A stretch of 64,000 nucleotides of DNA from Sipunculus nudus. Lineage: Eukaryota; Annelida; Sipuncula; Golfingiida; Sipunculidae. Below, one piece after another: positions 38,633-46,943 of the stretch. Below the pieces are notes generated by a model. It was not told the origin of the DNA. It saw nothing but the letters and a program-made list of their open reading frames with translations, and searched no databases. The stretch lies in the NCBI GenBank assembly GCA_026874595.1, contig CM049319.1:20263601-20327600 (forward strand), in the 5' to 3' direction. Within the stretch, counting starts at the first letter, position 1; the number at the start of each line of letters is the position of its first letter. Position numbers and translations under genes: made by a program.

Positions 38633-39269
38633 CTACAGGAGCCAGAAAAAGGATGTTTTGGAGTGGGTGGTGACGTTTTACGACATTGATCATCGCGTCG
38701 TCTGTACCGGCATCCTTATTGAAGAAGATTCAGTCCTCACCCACTCTCACTGCTGGAAAGAAGAAGTCAACATAGCGGCCATCAACGCCACCTTTGGAGA
38801 AGCGAGTGGTGACACAAAAGCGCATGCGCAGATAGAGAGCATCATGTACTACCCGGGTGGCCTTGACCTTGCATTAGTTAAGTTACACCACACGAACAGA
38901 AAACTTCGCAAATTCCCCTGTTTGCTGTCAGAGTCCGGTGTCACGGAGTCACTAAAAGTGGGCGCTCATGGGATCATCCCTGTTCGGGTGCAATGGGATA
39001 AACCGAGAGCTCGCGTTAAGCTGAATGCATTCCCGTTCAAATCAATGTCGCCGAAAAAATGTGACGGCGAATCCATGTGCGTGCGCGGCCTCATCCGGGA
39101 CATTAAGATCGGAAAATATATATCTAATGGGCAGCCTTACCTTCTGAAAGTTGGTCGATCAAAATGGGCTGTAGCTGGTTTCACAATGGACAGGGAAGAC
39201 TTAAAAGACAATTTGCGAGTTGTTGAACCTCTTAACCACGCTGTCAATTGGATCCACTCACTCGTGTAA
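6531..39269 (+). CDS. Secreted leucine-rich-repeat protein with C-terminal trypsin-like pseudoprotease domain (whole gene, 6 coding exons)
   Basis: Joined exons 6531-6676, 15834-15967, 33986-34275, 34993-36555, 37091-37215 and 38639-39269 total 2889 nt, 962 residues plus TAA, with intron phases 2,1,0,0,2 all matching. Domain order: signal peptide 1-19; LRR N-cap cysteines 23, 27, 29 and 81; about 21 LRRs from ~125 to ~669 with LxxLxLxxNxI repeats of 24 residues; LRR C-cap (GNPWRCDCNLAWL; Cys 675, 677, 701, 722); linker; trypsin-fold domain ~755-962. There is no membrane segment, so the product is probably secreted. The protease part keeps VLTHSHC (His790) and DLALVKL (Asp829). However, GDSGGP is replaced by ISNGQP (Asn916 at the Ser195 place), and an IVGG activation site is absent. 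I infer a non-catalytic binding protein, perhaps in matrix or immunity. No orthologue name can be given. Confidence 0.85.
7988..8345 (+). repeat. Decayed dispersed repeat (GTCCGTCCGTTAACC / AGGTCACA type)
   Basis: Begins TATTGGCAGCGTCCGTCC, continues through GTCCGTTAACC, GAGGTCAGAGGTCACACGAC and AGATCACAAGACTTG, and ends near GCACTCTTGCGGAGGTC. The same start and order recur at 16.05-16.38 kb (TATTGGCAGCGTCCGTC, GAGGTCACAGGACTTG, CACCTTTGCGGTCCTCTTG), so this is a dispersed family. Confidence 0.5.
8779..9030 (+). mobile_element. tRNA-derived SINE-like element
   Basis: The start resembles a tRNA gene: an A-box-like TGGCGTAGTGG at about 8788 and a B-box-like GGTTCTTGTCC about 43 bp later. A non-tRNA body follows (GACTCCTGGACCC, GTCATGGGCCGTAAAAAGAC). 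It does not fold as a full functional tRNA, and the right end is uncertain. Confidence 0.5.
12681..12731. repeat. (TC)n-(CA)n compound microsatellite
   Basis: A TCTCTC tract with TTTC interruptions passes directly into CACACACGCACGCACGCGC. Confidence 0.85.
14160..14290 (+). mobile_element. SINE fragment with intact B-box
   Basis: CCCGAGTTCGATTCTCGGC is an almost ideal Pol III B-box / T-arm, but no A-box lies at the correct distance upstream. This is most likely a 5'-truncated tRNA-derived SINE running to about 14.29 kb. Confidence 0.4.
14300..15213 (+). mobile_element. Decayed pearl-like (non-autonomous Helentron-like) element, 3' part
   Basis: Starts near GGTGGCGCCACCTGTATTTT. It continues as about four diverged ~175-bp tandem units (each with CAGTCAGACAGG/CACAAAT, GGCCTAGAATCTTCTAAT, GGGAGGTCC and AGGTCACTGTGACC). 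It closes at 15171-15213 with CAGCTAAGCATCTTG and ATCATGGGTCATTTGTT, a mutated version of the family's 3' end. The 5' terminus is missing or unrecognisable. Confidence 0.6.
15834..15967 (+). CDS. LRR/pseudoprotease gene, coding exon 2 (rest of LRR N-cap)
   Basis: The acceptor TTGTATCAG ends at 15833 and the donor TCAG|GTAGGC starts at 15968. Length is 134 nt, entering in phase 2 and leaving in phase 1. It encodes a basic stretch (HGHRQGSRNIDMRSYHRP) followed by MTCLGLKQMPNHIPS, the VxCxxxxLxxIPxxIP signature that completes the N-cap with Cys81. Joining to exon 1 leaves 51 residues between Cys29 and Cys81, far more than the usual ~10-12. Confidence 0.75.
16936..16990. repeat. (TA)n microsatellite
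   Basis: About 50 bp of TA, followed by a short GT tract; a CA/TA tract lies 110 bp further on (17107-17144). Confidence 0.95.
18003..18115 (+). mobile_element. SINE-like fragment
   Basis: CTCTCCGCTAACGACGCGGG and GGGTTCCATCCGAGTGGGTT resemble the right half of a tRNA (B-box GGTTCCATCC). They are followed by TTTCTCCGGTTTCCTTCAC, a common body of molluscan SINE-like repeats. The A-box side is weak. Confidence 0.35.
19813..19862. repeat. (TA)n microsatellite
   Basis: Uninterrupted TA tract of about 50 bp. Confidence 0.95.
20951..21395 (+). mobile_element. Pearl-like element, 5' part
   Basis: Begins TTTTTAGCTCAGCTGACTG and continues with TTTGTTCGTCGTCC, CCGTTAGCAGGGCACAAATC, ACCTATATCCTTTGAGCTAT and GGTGGCGCCACCTGTATT. 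This is the same order as the complete copies at 25.67 and 30.67 kb. The conserved 3' end is not found, so the copy is truncated or decayed. Confidence 0.65.
22504..22705. mobile_element. MITE-like element with CGGCCGA-rich terminal inverted repeats
   Basis: The left end GGCTCACTACACGATTTCGC and the reverse complement of the right end, GGCTCACTTACCGATTTTAT, share the outer bases and an inner AATCGGCCGATT. The total is about 200 bp. GC content and CGNCG repeats contrast with the AT-rich surroundings. No target duplication is evident and no coding capacity exists. The superfamily is unknown, with a hAT-type origin possible. Confidence 0.5.
23140..23485 (+). mobile_element. Pearl-like element, 3' part
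   Basis: Repeated AGGTCA/GGTCACAGGA blocks spaced about 90-130 bp lead to TTCAGCTGAGCGTCGAGACC and GGGTCCCTGGTT. This is a mutated form of the family's 3' end (CAGCTGAGCGTCATGACCC...). No 5' end is recognisable. Confidence 0.5.
24250..24306. repeat. (TA)n microsatellite
   Basis: About 57 bp of TA. A second shorter tract lies at 24414-24440. Confidence 0.95.
25350..25668 (+). repeat. 31-bp minisatellite (left part)
   Basis: About ten head-to-tail units of 30-31 bp with consensus CATCGATAATTGCGTGGATT followed by TTTGTCAGGGC. Units near 25500, 25531, 25562, 25592 and 25623 are the most regular; those before 25500 are more diverged. The array stops at the pearl-like element and resumes after it at 27096. 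Confidence 0.85.
25669..27095 (+). mobile_element. Complete pearl-like (Helentron-type non-autonomous) element inserted in a minisatellite
   Basis: The 5' end is a T-run then AGCTCAGCTGACTGTAAGTC. The 3' end is CGGCTGAGCGTCATGACC then CATGGGTCACTTG, which contains the perfect palindrome TGACCCATGGGTCA. The ends carry short imperfect inverted repeats (CTCAGCTGACTG / CAGTCGGCTGAG). The core has tandem units of ~342 bp starting GTTAACARGGCACAAA at 25761, 26103 and 26446, then a partial unit near 26752. The 31-bp minisatellite is interrupted exactly at these ends, which fixes the boundaries in T-rich sequence. End palindrome, tandem core and T/T insertion agree with the pearl/HINE type described in bivalves. 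There is no coding potential. Confidence 0.75.
27096..27185 (+). repeat. 31-bp minisatellite (right part)
   Basis: TTTGTCAGGGCCGTCGATGA resumes the minisatellite unit, followed by two to three diverged units (GAGGCATCGATTACATAG, GGACTATCCATAATGCG). Confidence 0.7.
28145..28312 (-). mobile_element. tRNA-derived SINE-like element
   Basis: On the minus strand it begins GCCCGAGGTAGCTCCGCAGT with TTAAGCGTCC, a tRNA-like start with an A-box. It reaches a B-box-like GGAATCGATTTCC and ends GTTTCCCCCGGGGAGTAAC. About 90 bp separate the two boxes, more than in a tRNA, so the element carries an insertion. Confidence 0.4.
29858..30290. mobile_element. MITE-like element with TTCGCGA terminal inverted repeats
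   Basis: The left end CTGTGGTTGCCTTTTTATTC with GCGATGG and the reverse complement of the right end (AAACTGCTTTATATTCGCGA then GGCTGAATTTTCGCG) are imperfect inverted repeats. Several internal TTCGCGA/TCGCGAA motifs are also arranged inversely (29920-29940; 30200-30265). It is about 430 bp with no coding capacity. Confidence 0.5.
30670..31779 (+). mobile_element. Complete pearl-like element with a different tandem core
   Basis: The 5' end is TTTTTAGCTCAGCTGACTTT, then CGTTAGCAGGGCACAAATCG. The 3' end is TGTCAGCTGAGCGTCATGAC then CCATGGGTCACTTG. The core has about five units of roughly 135-175 bp, each with TTTCATCCCAAACCTTTCA, CAGCTCACCTACCAACAGGG and GAGGTCAAAGGTCAAGGTCA. Termini match the 25.67-kb copy while the core repeat is different. 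Confidence 0.75.
32085..32630. repeat. Diverged direct duplication, copy 1
   Basis: Shares order and sequence with 32861-33395: CATGCGAAAATCATAC, GAGCCACCAGTTGTACGGTG, CCGCACTACGCGTGACGTCA with TGTACAACGCTCCGA, and ACATGACATCCCAAGATCAC. The spacing between copies is about 750-780 bp. It carries TGACGTCA, the consensus cAMP-response element, in its best conserved part. Confidence 0.7.
32861..33395. repeat. Diverged direct duplication, copy 2
   Basis: The second copy of the 32.1-kb segment. The most conserved core, CGCACTACGCGTGACGTCAT with GTACAACGCTCCGACAGAGA, is nearly identical to copy 1, while the flanks have drifted. Confidence 0.7.
33695..33750. repeat. (GATA)n / poly-G low-complexity tract
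   Basis: GATAGATAGATAGATAGATA followed by GGGAGAGAGAGG and a run of about twelve G. Confidence 0.85.
33986..34275 (+). CDS. LRR/pseudoprotease gene, coding exon 3 (first LRRs)
   Basis: The acceptor TTTTTATTCAG ends at 33985 and the donor AAA|GTAAGA starts at 34276. Length is 290 nt, entering in phase 1 and leaving in phase 0, residues 94-190. After DMSKVTFFGD comes an atypical hydrophilic stretch, then LRRs AAQLKELAIEGNRVKVI and LNNLRKLRLRSNHIK, which continue directly into exon 4 (VMMPGSLQGL). Confidence 0.85.
34276..34992 (+). other. Intron 3 of the LRR/pseudoprotease gene
   Basis: 717 bp, GTAAGA to TTATTTAG, phase 0. AT-rich; no repeat or other feature seen. Confidence 0.8.
34993..36555 (+). 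CDS. LRR/pseudoprotease gene, coding exon 4 (19 LRRs and start of C-cap)
   Basis: A single 1563-nt exon, 521 residues (191-711), phase 0 on both sides (TTTAG|GTC; CAG|GTAATT). It carries about nineteen 24-residue LRRs such as LEELDLSENRIRRVNRRMF, LRYLDLQHNHIGSIFKETF and LKYLDLAKNRLSKIP. One unit, near DETFAVSIVNSYSKITWIYL, is a few residues longer than the rest. It ends in the LRR C-cap GNPWRCDCNLAWLQKY with Cys675, 677 and 701. Tandem LRRs in one large exon are common for extracellular LRR proteins. Confidence 0.9.
36556..37090 (+). other. Intron 4 of the LRR/pseudoprotease gene
   Basis: 535 bp, GTAATT to TTCTTCTGCAG, phase 0; nothing else recognised. Confidence 0.8.
37091..37215 (+). CDS. 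LRR/pseudoprotease gene, coding exon 5 (end of C-cap and linker)
   Basis: 125 nt, phase 0 in and phase 2 out (CAA|GTAAGC). It encodes ILSLEEEDMSCDHP, supplying the last C-cap cysteine (Cys722), and then an acidic linker (VADIPETSPLSCDFMDNIHE) that leads to the protease-like domain. Residues 712-752. The linker Cys735 may pair with the protease-like domain. Confidence 0.8.
37216..38638 (+). other. Intron 5 of the LRR/pseudoprotease gene
   Basis: 1.4 kb, GTAAGC to ATTATCTACAG. Its last 200 bp contain two duplicated copies of the exon 6 start set in (ATT)n tracts. A poly-G run lies at 38184-38194. Confidence 0.8.
38444..38638 (+). pseudogene. Two decayed tandem copies of the exon 6 5' end, embedded in (ATT)n
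   Basis: GAGTCAGAAGGTTTTGGAAA with GGGTGGTTACC at 38444, preceded by an intact acceptor TTTACAG, and GAAGAATTATGTTTTTAAAT with GGGTAGTGACC near 38550 are both copies of the true exon 6 start GAGCCAGAAAAAGGATGTTT with TGGAGTGGGTGGTGACG at 38639. Spacing is about 97-98 bp. Each copy runs into ATT triplets after about 50 bp. The first copy is open through its exon-like part and could serve as a decoy acceptor. Confidence 0.75.
38639..39269 (+). CDS. LRR/pseudoprotease gene, terminal exon 6 (trypsin-like domain)
   Basis: Enters in phase 2 after ATCTACAG and stops at TAA 39267-39269; residues 753-962. Trypsin-fold landmarks in order are EWVVTFYD, VVCTGILI, VLTHSHCW (Cys775-Cys791 pair around His790), DLALVKL (Asp829), SMCVRG, ISNGQPYLL in place of the GDSGGPL loop, KWAVAGF, and the C-terminal helix NHAVNWIHSLV. 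With Asn916 at the nucleophile position the domain should not cleave peptides. It is shorter than a typical ~230-residue protease domain, and the N-terminal IVGG is missing. Confidence 0.85.
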
Positions 39270-40575
39270 AAAAAAAAAAAAACATGCTCGGTCAAAACCA
39301 GAGCAAAGTGCGATTGACCTGGCGCGCCATCTGCAGGCAGATAAAACAAACAAAAGTGTGACGCTTTTTTCATGTGTGGAATTGTCTAATGTGCCTTAAT
39401 AGTCAAGGGACTATCACTGGGTCTACCTAATTCATGCAACAATGCAATGATATTCTTTATTTCTTTTTAATTGAAAACGTATTCGTCAGTACGTCGGAGG
39501 TTAAGATTGCGTCTTGATAGCAATGTGAATAATTTATTGTAGATATCGCAACCGTGAATGGTTATCTCGCTTTTTCAAATATTTGATTTGTGTAAATATA
39601 TGCTGTATATATTTAGTGTTATTTCTATATGTAAATATATGCATTTGTAGTGAAGTAGAACACCTAGTACATGTAGCAGCTACATTATATATTTCAATAC
39701 GGAATTAACAAGGAGACAAATGACACCGTCATCATGCACTTAATTATCAATTAATTAACAGTAAAAATGTTAATATGTTTCTTACCAGGTGTCTGACACT
39801 TGATGTTTGTATCGTGACATACTTCTATTCATTTCAGATAAGTTCTCTTCCCCTAACTATTTATGAATTTATTTCTTTTACTAAGCAACTTTCCAAGACC
39901 AGGCCGGACACAAAGTGAGTTTTACATTCACCAGTTCAGCATATTTTTTTCTCATAAGTCACATGACAGGCCTATATTTAATTTATGGTCTTTTCTTGCT
40001 ACTTGAATTTCCTCTTTAATTATTTCATGCAACCGGGCCAGATTTATATAAAATAGGCCCCACAATGAGGATGAAACGTATTTGTAACTGAATGAATATG
40101 GATAAACATTTGTGGGTGGTAAATATTAATTTTCTTTGATGTAAGTGACTAATTCGTGGTCACTGTTATTTTGTGTTTGTTTTAAGCGACTGTCCCGCCA
40201 AGTCTACTGAGACTTCTACTTTCAATTATGTAGTAAGTAAAAAAAAAACAGTCTGTATGCACAGAACTTGCTTCAGCATGTGTAGAAACATAAAATTGGG
40301 CTTAATTTTGTCATTTGTACAGAAAACAATACATTCTGCTTTATGAAGTAAAAACTGTTTACCCTCACAAGCACGAGTAGATAACAAAATGTTAGTTATT
40401 TAATATAGATGAACGGTATTATGCGATTCATTCGTGCATACAATGTACGTATGGGTCTTGAAATAGAATTATTTCGGACACAGCAGATACAACTAGCTTT
40501 ACGATTTGAGGGTAACCAGATGAGTTGTCAATAAGCTGGCCTCAATATTTGTTGTAATATCATTTTGTGAATAAA
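39270..40575 (+). other. Probable 3' UTR of the LRR/pseudoprotease gene
   Basis: AT-rich sequence without open frames follows the stop codon. The first clear canonical AATAAA downstream is at 40570-40575, which would give a 3' UTR of about 1.3 kb. A nearer non-canonical signal is possible. Confidence 0.35.
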
Positions 40576-42133
40576 CTGTTGGCTATATCCGTTTAATCCG
40601 GTTTCTGCATACACCTCATTCATAAATTCTTTGCATTTACGTTATGTCTCATGAATATTCATGAATAAGAAGAATAACATAGTTCGAGGAAATTGCATTA
40701 CCGGGGAACCCAATAAGAAAATCGAAAAATCACAAAATTGAAAGCTTGTTTTACTAAAGTCTGTCTAAAAAGAGGGACTTAAAAATTTGAAAAGAAATCA
40801 TCATGTACCCATTTCTGTGTAACTGCGTAATTTAAAATGCAATTTTTTTATCAAAGTTGAACTAATCCTGCCTGTCACCAACAATGGTGATCAAGTTTGA
40901 AACCATAATTTGTTTTATTTTCAAACGTTTATGAAGTTTAAGATGTTTTTATCAAATCAATGTTAACACGAACAATTTGCAGAACACTGACGTAATTTGA
41001 AGCACATATAATTACACCTTGAGCAATATGCAAAATTATCAATTTAAATTTAAGTATATTACCTATCGTTCTTATTAAAAATAATTGCATTATATTTAAT
41101 TCCCTGACCTCTAAAAATTACACAATATTGACATTTATTACTAAACACGATGAACTGAGAAATAAATTCCCAGTTGTTTTTACCTGAGGCATGTAGAATA
41201 AGAAGAAAATCAATGGACATTCCAAGCAAATCAACTTGCATCTTTCTCAAAGAAAGGTCACACCCACCCGCCTTACATAAAATTTAATTAATGATATATG
41301 CATATGTAGAAGGAATCGGACAACATACATTCTTTTGGAGGGATTCCTTAAAAGGGTTTAATCCGATTGTTCCAATTGACCCCCCCCCCCCTTTTTTTCT
41401 GGATCAGAGGACCTTATGCAGGTTTTATATTAGTCTTCCTGGGTTGGACCCTCCCCTTATCAAAATCCTGGATCCGCCCCTGACATTGCGTATACAGCAC
41501 GTGTCGATCGCACACTGTAGTGACTGAAAACGGTTACACATGATCACAGATGGGTGAATTCCACACCTTGACGTAAGTGATAGTTTATTCCCGTGGCATA
41601 TGACTTCTCATTAGTTGAGACGCTTTTCTATATCCCTATAGCTTTGTTGCATATGCACCGCATACGTATTAACGGAATCACCCAGCCCATGTACCAACCC
41701 ACATCACGACAATTTACATCAATTAACTTCATTTATTCATGCGGATAAATCGATATTCGCCTGCGAAAGGGGGGGGGGGGGGGAGAGGGGGAATGGAATT
41801 TTGGGGATGGAATTGTCGAAACAGTCTGACTAGTCGTCTTCGGTATTCACAATCGAAATTTGGGAAAACTTCAATAATTTGACGAGGCGGCTTCAGCCTC
41901 TCTGGGGATATCTCCTCTTGAAACATGACTGGCTTCTACAGAACTTTTCTGAACTACAGCAACACAACGTCGGCAAACCAGCTTGTGCTGTGCTTAGTGT
42001 ATTGACATTCCCTCCTCTCAGAAGCCTGTCCCTTCAAATTTGAGCGCTCGTCCGGTTATACAACGCATATCAAGAAATTTGTTCAAATTCATGCAAAAAA
42101 TTCCAACGTGTTCCAAAAACCTAGCCTAGTCAG

Positions 42134-42195
<62 letters not shown>

Positions 42196-45100
42196 TGTAA
42201 TGAAGAGTGTTCTTTCAATATGTTCTGTTATTTTCACCATCAGCAAGTTTATGGATGGAAGGTCGAAGAGATCCAGCTATATATCACCGATATTTTTACA
42301 TGAAATTCGCGATGATTAACTAATATGTTGATACAATATTCATTAATGATTTGAGTACAACTGCACACCTATAGTTTATTTTCTTTCAATAAAAAGCAGG
42401 TCAACATACGTCCATTTCAACAACTTTTATGTTCTCATGCAAATTGTTTCATTCTCGAAAAAAAAAAACCACATTTGAATCACTTAGCTACTTGACTTGC
42501 TCCAGTATATTTAGCATTCAGCTATTAGTATCATCGGTGCCAGTGTAACCACGAAGCCAAGATCAAAAGAATATGTCCTGGACATTTATCAGTAAGACTT
42601 TGCCTCCATCTGTTTTGTAGGAAATTTTGCAAAGCAAAGATGTTGTCATCCTCTTTGCCGATCAATCCGTTCTGCCACATTTTCACAATTCTGTATAAGA
42701 ACATCTTTATTTTTCGGACATATTTAAATTGATCATGATTCGAAATATATTTGTACTAAGTGGTCGGTAAATATAAATAGCTTAAATGATAGTCGATTCA
42801 AATTAACCATGTTGTTAATTACTGAATTATATCGAAACATTTCTTTTGATTTGTGAATACTTAGACTGTAAAGTGTGTTGTATCTGGTTCCCATACCTTA
42901 CTTACCTTGCAGAATTATTTCTCGATACGCAGAATTCCTTTTGAAAACTAAACCACTTGGATACATGCAAAGTCCGATATCAATACAAGTCCGATTATTT
43001 TATTTAAAAGTTTCGCAGCGAACAGAGCAGAATTTCATGATTTACTTCCTGATCTTTTGGTTCTTGAGGTGATCCAACCAATGGGGAATAAGCACTTCAG
43101 GATTAGTCTGGCCAAATGCGACGACTCCGTTCTATTTCTTATCCAATTTCTGAGAAAGAGATAACCATTAATTTTCATTAATCTTACTGTATTTATTGAT
43201 TTTGCATTCGCATGGCATAAAATATGTGTTCCTCCGTAGTATAACTCCATTTTACACAGTTCAAATTTGCAGTTCATCTGTTAAGTAATACGACTGACAT
43301 TGAACTCATATTAAAAGGCAAAATATTAATCTAAATTTATTATGGCTGACATAGCTATTTTTCTACTGCTTAGGGTAATAAACTTTAATTTGGAAACGTC
43401 CTGGTATAAAATATATGATATAAATCGGCTTTTTAACTGATATATTCCCTCCACCGAGAAACAATATGGTTTGAGATGAATGTAAAATATGTCATATAGT
43501 TGTGAGGAAAGTTAATTTCAAGTTTAATGCCTTACCACTACCACCTTCCACACCAATGGTTACTGGCACTTGTTTACCCATCTGTTCCGTATTAGTAAAC
43601 GGAAGTTTCAGGGTGTCAGCGGCGACAAATAGAAGTCAGATTACCGGAAATAAACAACGACCATGCAGGATAACAGGGAAAAGCCAGAACGAGGCTGCCA
43701 CTAGGCGAAAAGAACTGGATCGAGGGTTCGCTGAGATACCTAGAAGCTAAGGTAATCAATAGAAAACCTATCTCTTATACGCCCTCCATAGAATTGTCTT
43801 AAGACACTTGAATTTTAAAACAGTTCTTACAACAGGCAGTTGAACCGAGTAATGGTTAGGCGCTAGTACAATAATTCCTTTAAACAATATATGGAAAACT
43901 TATTTAGAGATGTTGAAAAGCCAACGACGCCTGTCTTATTTAGTTCATAAGCTATCAAATCTCCTTGATCAGATGTTATGGAATCTATACTCGGATTCAG
44001 AATATTAATGTAGTAAAAGAAGTGGTGTGTGTGTGTGTATGTGTGTTGGGGGGGGGGGGGGGTTGGTTGGTGGATATTACCCATTCCACTAACCAGTTAG
44101 GATTTGACAATCGAGATACCCTTTAATTATGTGAAGTACATGAACAATAAATATATTGTGCCTAGAAACATTATCGTTATATTTTAACTAGACCCATTAG
44201 AAAAGTCATACGTACCTGTATAATTCATTATATACACATATATATGTATATAAAATGATTTTAACATAAAATTCAAAGAAAACCTTTCACAATCAGGCAG
44301 CCATACGTAAGGAATATTTATTCGCGTGTATTGAACATGTTTCGCAATAAATATTTCATGATGCGAAAGGGACACTTATTATAAACATAAGCTATAGGCA
44401 TTGTGAAAAGACGAACATTAAATAACTCCATATATAAAAGTATTGTGTTTAATAAGAGATCAATGCATACCTTGCACAACCAACCAGTCAGAGACATACC
44501 GGTGGGACGAACCAGTGGTAGCCAGAGTGCTGTCTTGTTTCATTGCGGCTGACAAGCTTTGCTACTCGCCATAGAATGGTAGTGGGGGTGAAAATTACTC
44601 CAACAATCTGGAATCAGAGCTTCATCAAATAGTCTAATGAATAATGGCCATCTGTATCCTTCACTTTCTTGAACTGGGAGCATCCCTTTGATGTGTCAGT
44701 TATGAATAGGAAACGTAATATCAAGAACAGATCTTTTTTCCGTAGTAAATCGTAAGTTTGTTCGGAAACGAATCGGCCGCCTGATGATCTTCATACCTAA
44801 TTTCCCCCTCGATGTAGTTAATCAGGTGGTCTTAACTACAGTAAACTGTGACAACAGGATATCGTTTATCTGTTTTCATTATATGACCCTTTAATGCAGC
44901 ACTTTGCCCTCCATGATCGATTGCTAAATAGCCTTCAGTAGCGTAAAAGCACCACATGATAAAGTGCCCTTCATTTCTGACCACCATTCCCACCTCGTCC
45001 GTAAGGAACGATTAAAGAAACGCCCAGCTTCAAGGTCTGGGCGGATTACAAGGCTATATCTAATGAAAAGATGGAGATATATTTTCCAAAGTAAAATAAG

Positions 45101-45944
45101 AATTCATGGTAAGCAGTTTATTAGAATTCATTCATCTTTTATTATTGATTACATACCTATATTAAAGTTCAATATAAAAGAAATTAATAATATGTTAATT
45201 AAATGAATGATATATCTGTAAAAAAAACATGTAAATATTGAGTAGGTAAATAAGTGCGTTTTAAATAGAAAAAAACGCATGTAACTAGTGTTCAAGTGAA
45301 CAAATTAATTGAGCCACTGAATAAATTGATTGTAACCATATAAAAATCTTATAAAAGCAAATGAATGCTTTATTGAAATGTTATTTCCTTGTATAAACTG
45401 GAACCTGAAAGTTTGTTAATTTTTTACAGTGACAAAGAATCTGGGTTCCACAGTTTATCGTCTCCATAAAAGAGATATTTGATGTCTAGCCTACGCATTG
45501 ACATGTAAGGTCCTGATCCCTGAGGAAAAGATGAAGTTTGCCACGCTCTGCATTACTTCCTCTAGCAAGGATCTTTATGTTTACGATCGATTCACGGAAT
45601 TGAACAGAACCTTAGTATTACAGTACCTCCAAGCACTAGCATATGCGACTGCATCAAAAGCTACTTATTACCCCAACAGCAGTAGCAAAACAACTTCCTT
45701 TTTTTGCACGTTTTAGCTTCCCACTCAAGCCCTGCTCTTTTTGGTGACAGACGAGGTTCAAATATTTATTTCTCTTCAGAGATATGTTTAATTGTAATGT
45801 AACAAGGCTAGATCTTTGACACAAAAGGTAAATTTGACACAAACTAGAAAACTGCTCCACATTTTGGAGTATAGGTTTTATGTTTTTAACGATTTTGAAT
45901 GCTGTTATCCAGTAGTCAGTGATTGCTAATTATAAATTAAACTA
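40576..45944. other. Intergenic region between the two genes
   Basis: AT-rich, with poly-C/G runs (41381-41392, 41769-41783, 44047-44062), a TA tract and small repeat pieces such as GGATCCGCCCCTGAC near 41471. Short open frames at 43.5, 45.0 and 45.5 kb have no domain and no convincing splice sites. Confidence 0.45.
42136..42193. repeat. (TA)n microsatellite
   Basis: About 57 bp of TA. Confidence 0.95.
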
Positions 45945-46480
45945 TTTTAATATCACGCTTTCTATGTGCGTGGGCCAGGTATTATAATTCAAATAAAAAG
46001 TAAGCAAAGCTTTCTAGATGTGTGGGTCATACTTGATGTCAGGCTTGTGTGTGTGGGTTATATATTACAATACAATTAAAATTTATTGCCTTGTTATCAC
46101 TCTGGCTAAGTGTTTGGATCATCCATTATAATACCATTGAAACAAAAACGCCTTAATATCAGGCTTTCTAAATGTATGGATCATATAATACAATTAAAAT
46201 AAATCGCCTGGACATCACATTGACCAAGTTCCTGGGTCAGGATATATAGCACAAATCAACATGCTATCACCAAAGTGTATTGATCATGTGATATATAAAA
46301 TTGGAAGGAAACCGACCTGATATTACGGTCCTAAAGTATGGTTCATGCATTGTAATAAGATTGAAAGTAAACCGCCTTGATTTCACATTTATCATGTGCA
46401 TGGGTAAAGCATTATAACAAAAATCAATGTAATTGCCTTGATATCTCGATGGACAGATTTGTGTTAAATTCTATATAAAG
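45945..46480 (+). repeat. Degenerate ~60-bp tandem array upstream of the receptor gene
   Basis: About eight diverged units share the pattern CGCCTTGATATCAC, CTTTCTAAGTGT, GGGTCAT and ATTATAATACAATTGAAA. Spacings vary around 58-65 bp. It ends about 400 bp before the receptor signal-peptide exon. Confidence 0.6.
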
Positions 46481-46882
46481 TACCGTGGTTTTTGCCAGAC
46501 AGAAAGCTAAATGTATGCGAGTATATTTAATTCACCTCTGCGGAATTGAAAAAAAAGTAAAAGTTGAATCTTACGGCTGAATTTCTCGGGATATCCAATT
46601 TACATCGATTTTTCTCCCACAGCTTTTACCATTTGATTCCAGGACATGTATGCCGATATAGGCAATTGCCCGTTCTTTTTTTATGTGGTTCTCGGTAATG
46701 TATTGCTGCTATTTCGATATGACTTAATGCATAGACAACACGCAATAACTAATTCATTTGATGAATTCAGTCAGTAAAATGCATTTGCAATGACAAGATA
46801 CTGATTCATCTCATTTATAGAATAGAAACCGTCCGGGAAAAGTCATTGTTCTGCTCTCCTGTCAGACGCTGTTTTTGACGGG

Positions 46883-46943
46883 ATGTCTTTCCAGCAATTT
46901 GCAATGATACTCCAGTTTTTCCTCTTTCATGCAGTTAGGACAG
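46883..46943 (+). CDS. iGluR coding exon 1 (signal peptide)
   Basis: The ATG at 46883 opens MSFQQFAMILQFFLFHAVRT, a hydrophobic leader of about 20 residues, and stops at ACAG|GTAAGA, phase 1. The upstream sequence contains possible acceptors (TTTATAG at about 46821, CTGTCAG at 46865), so an untranslated exon may precede it. Confidence 0.6.

Noticed and set aside
38639-39269. Active serine protease
   Set aside because: The nucleophile loop lacks GDSG, with Asn at the expected Ser, and the IVGG activation site is missing.
45487-45716. Upstream coding exon of the glutamate receptor (MKFATLCITSSSKDLYVYDR)
   Set aside because: No good donor in phase with the signal-peptide exon, which itself supplies a clear start.
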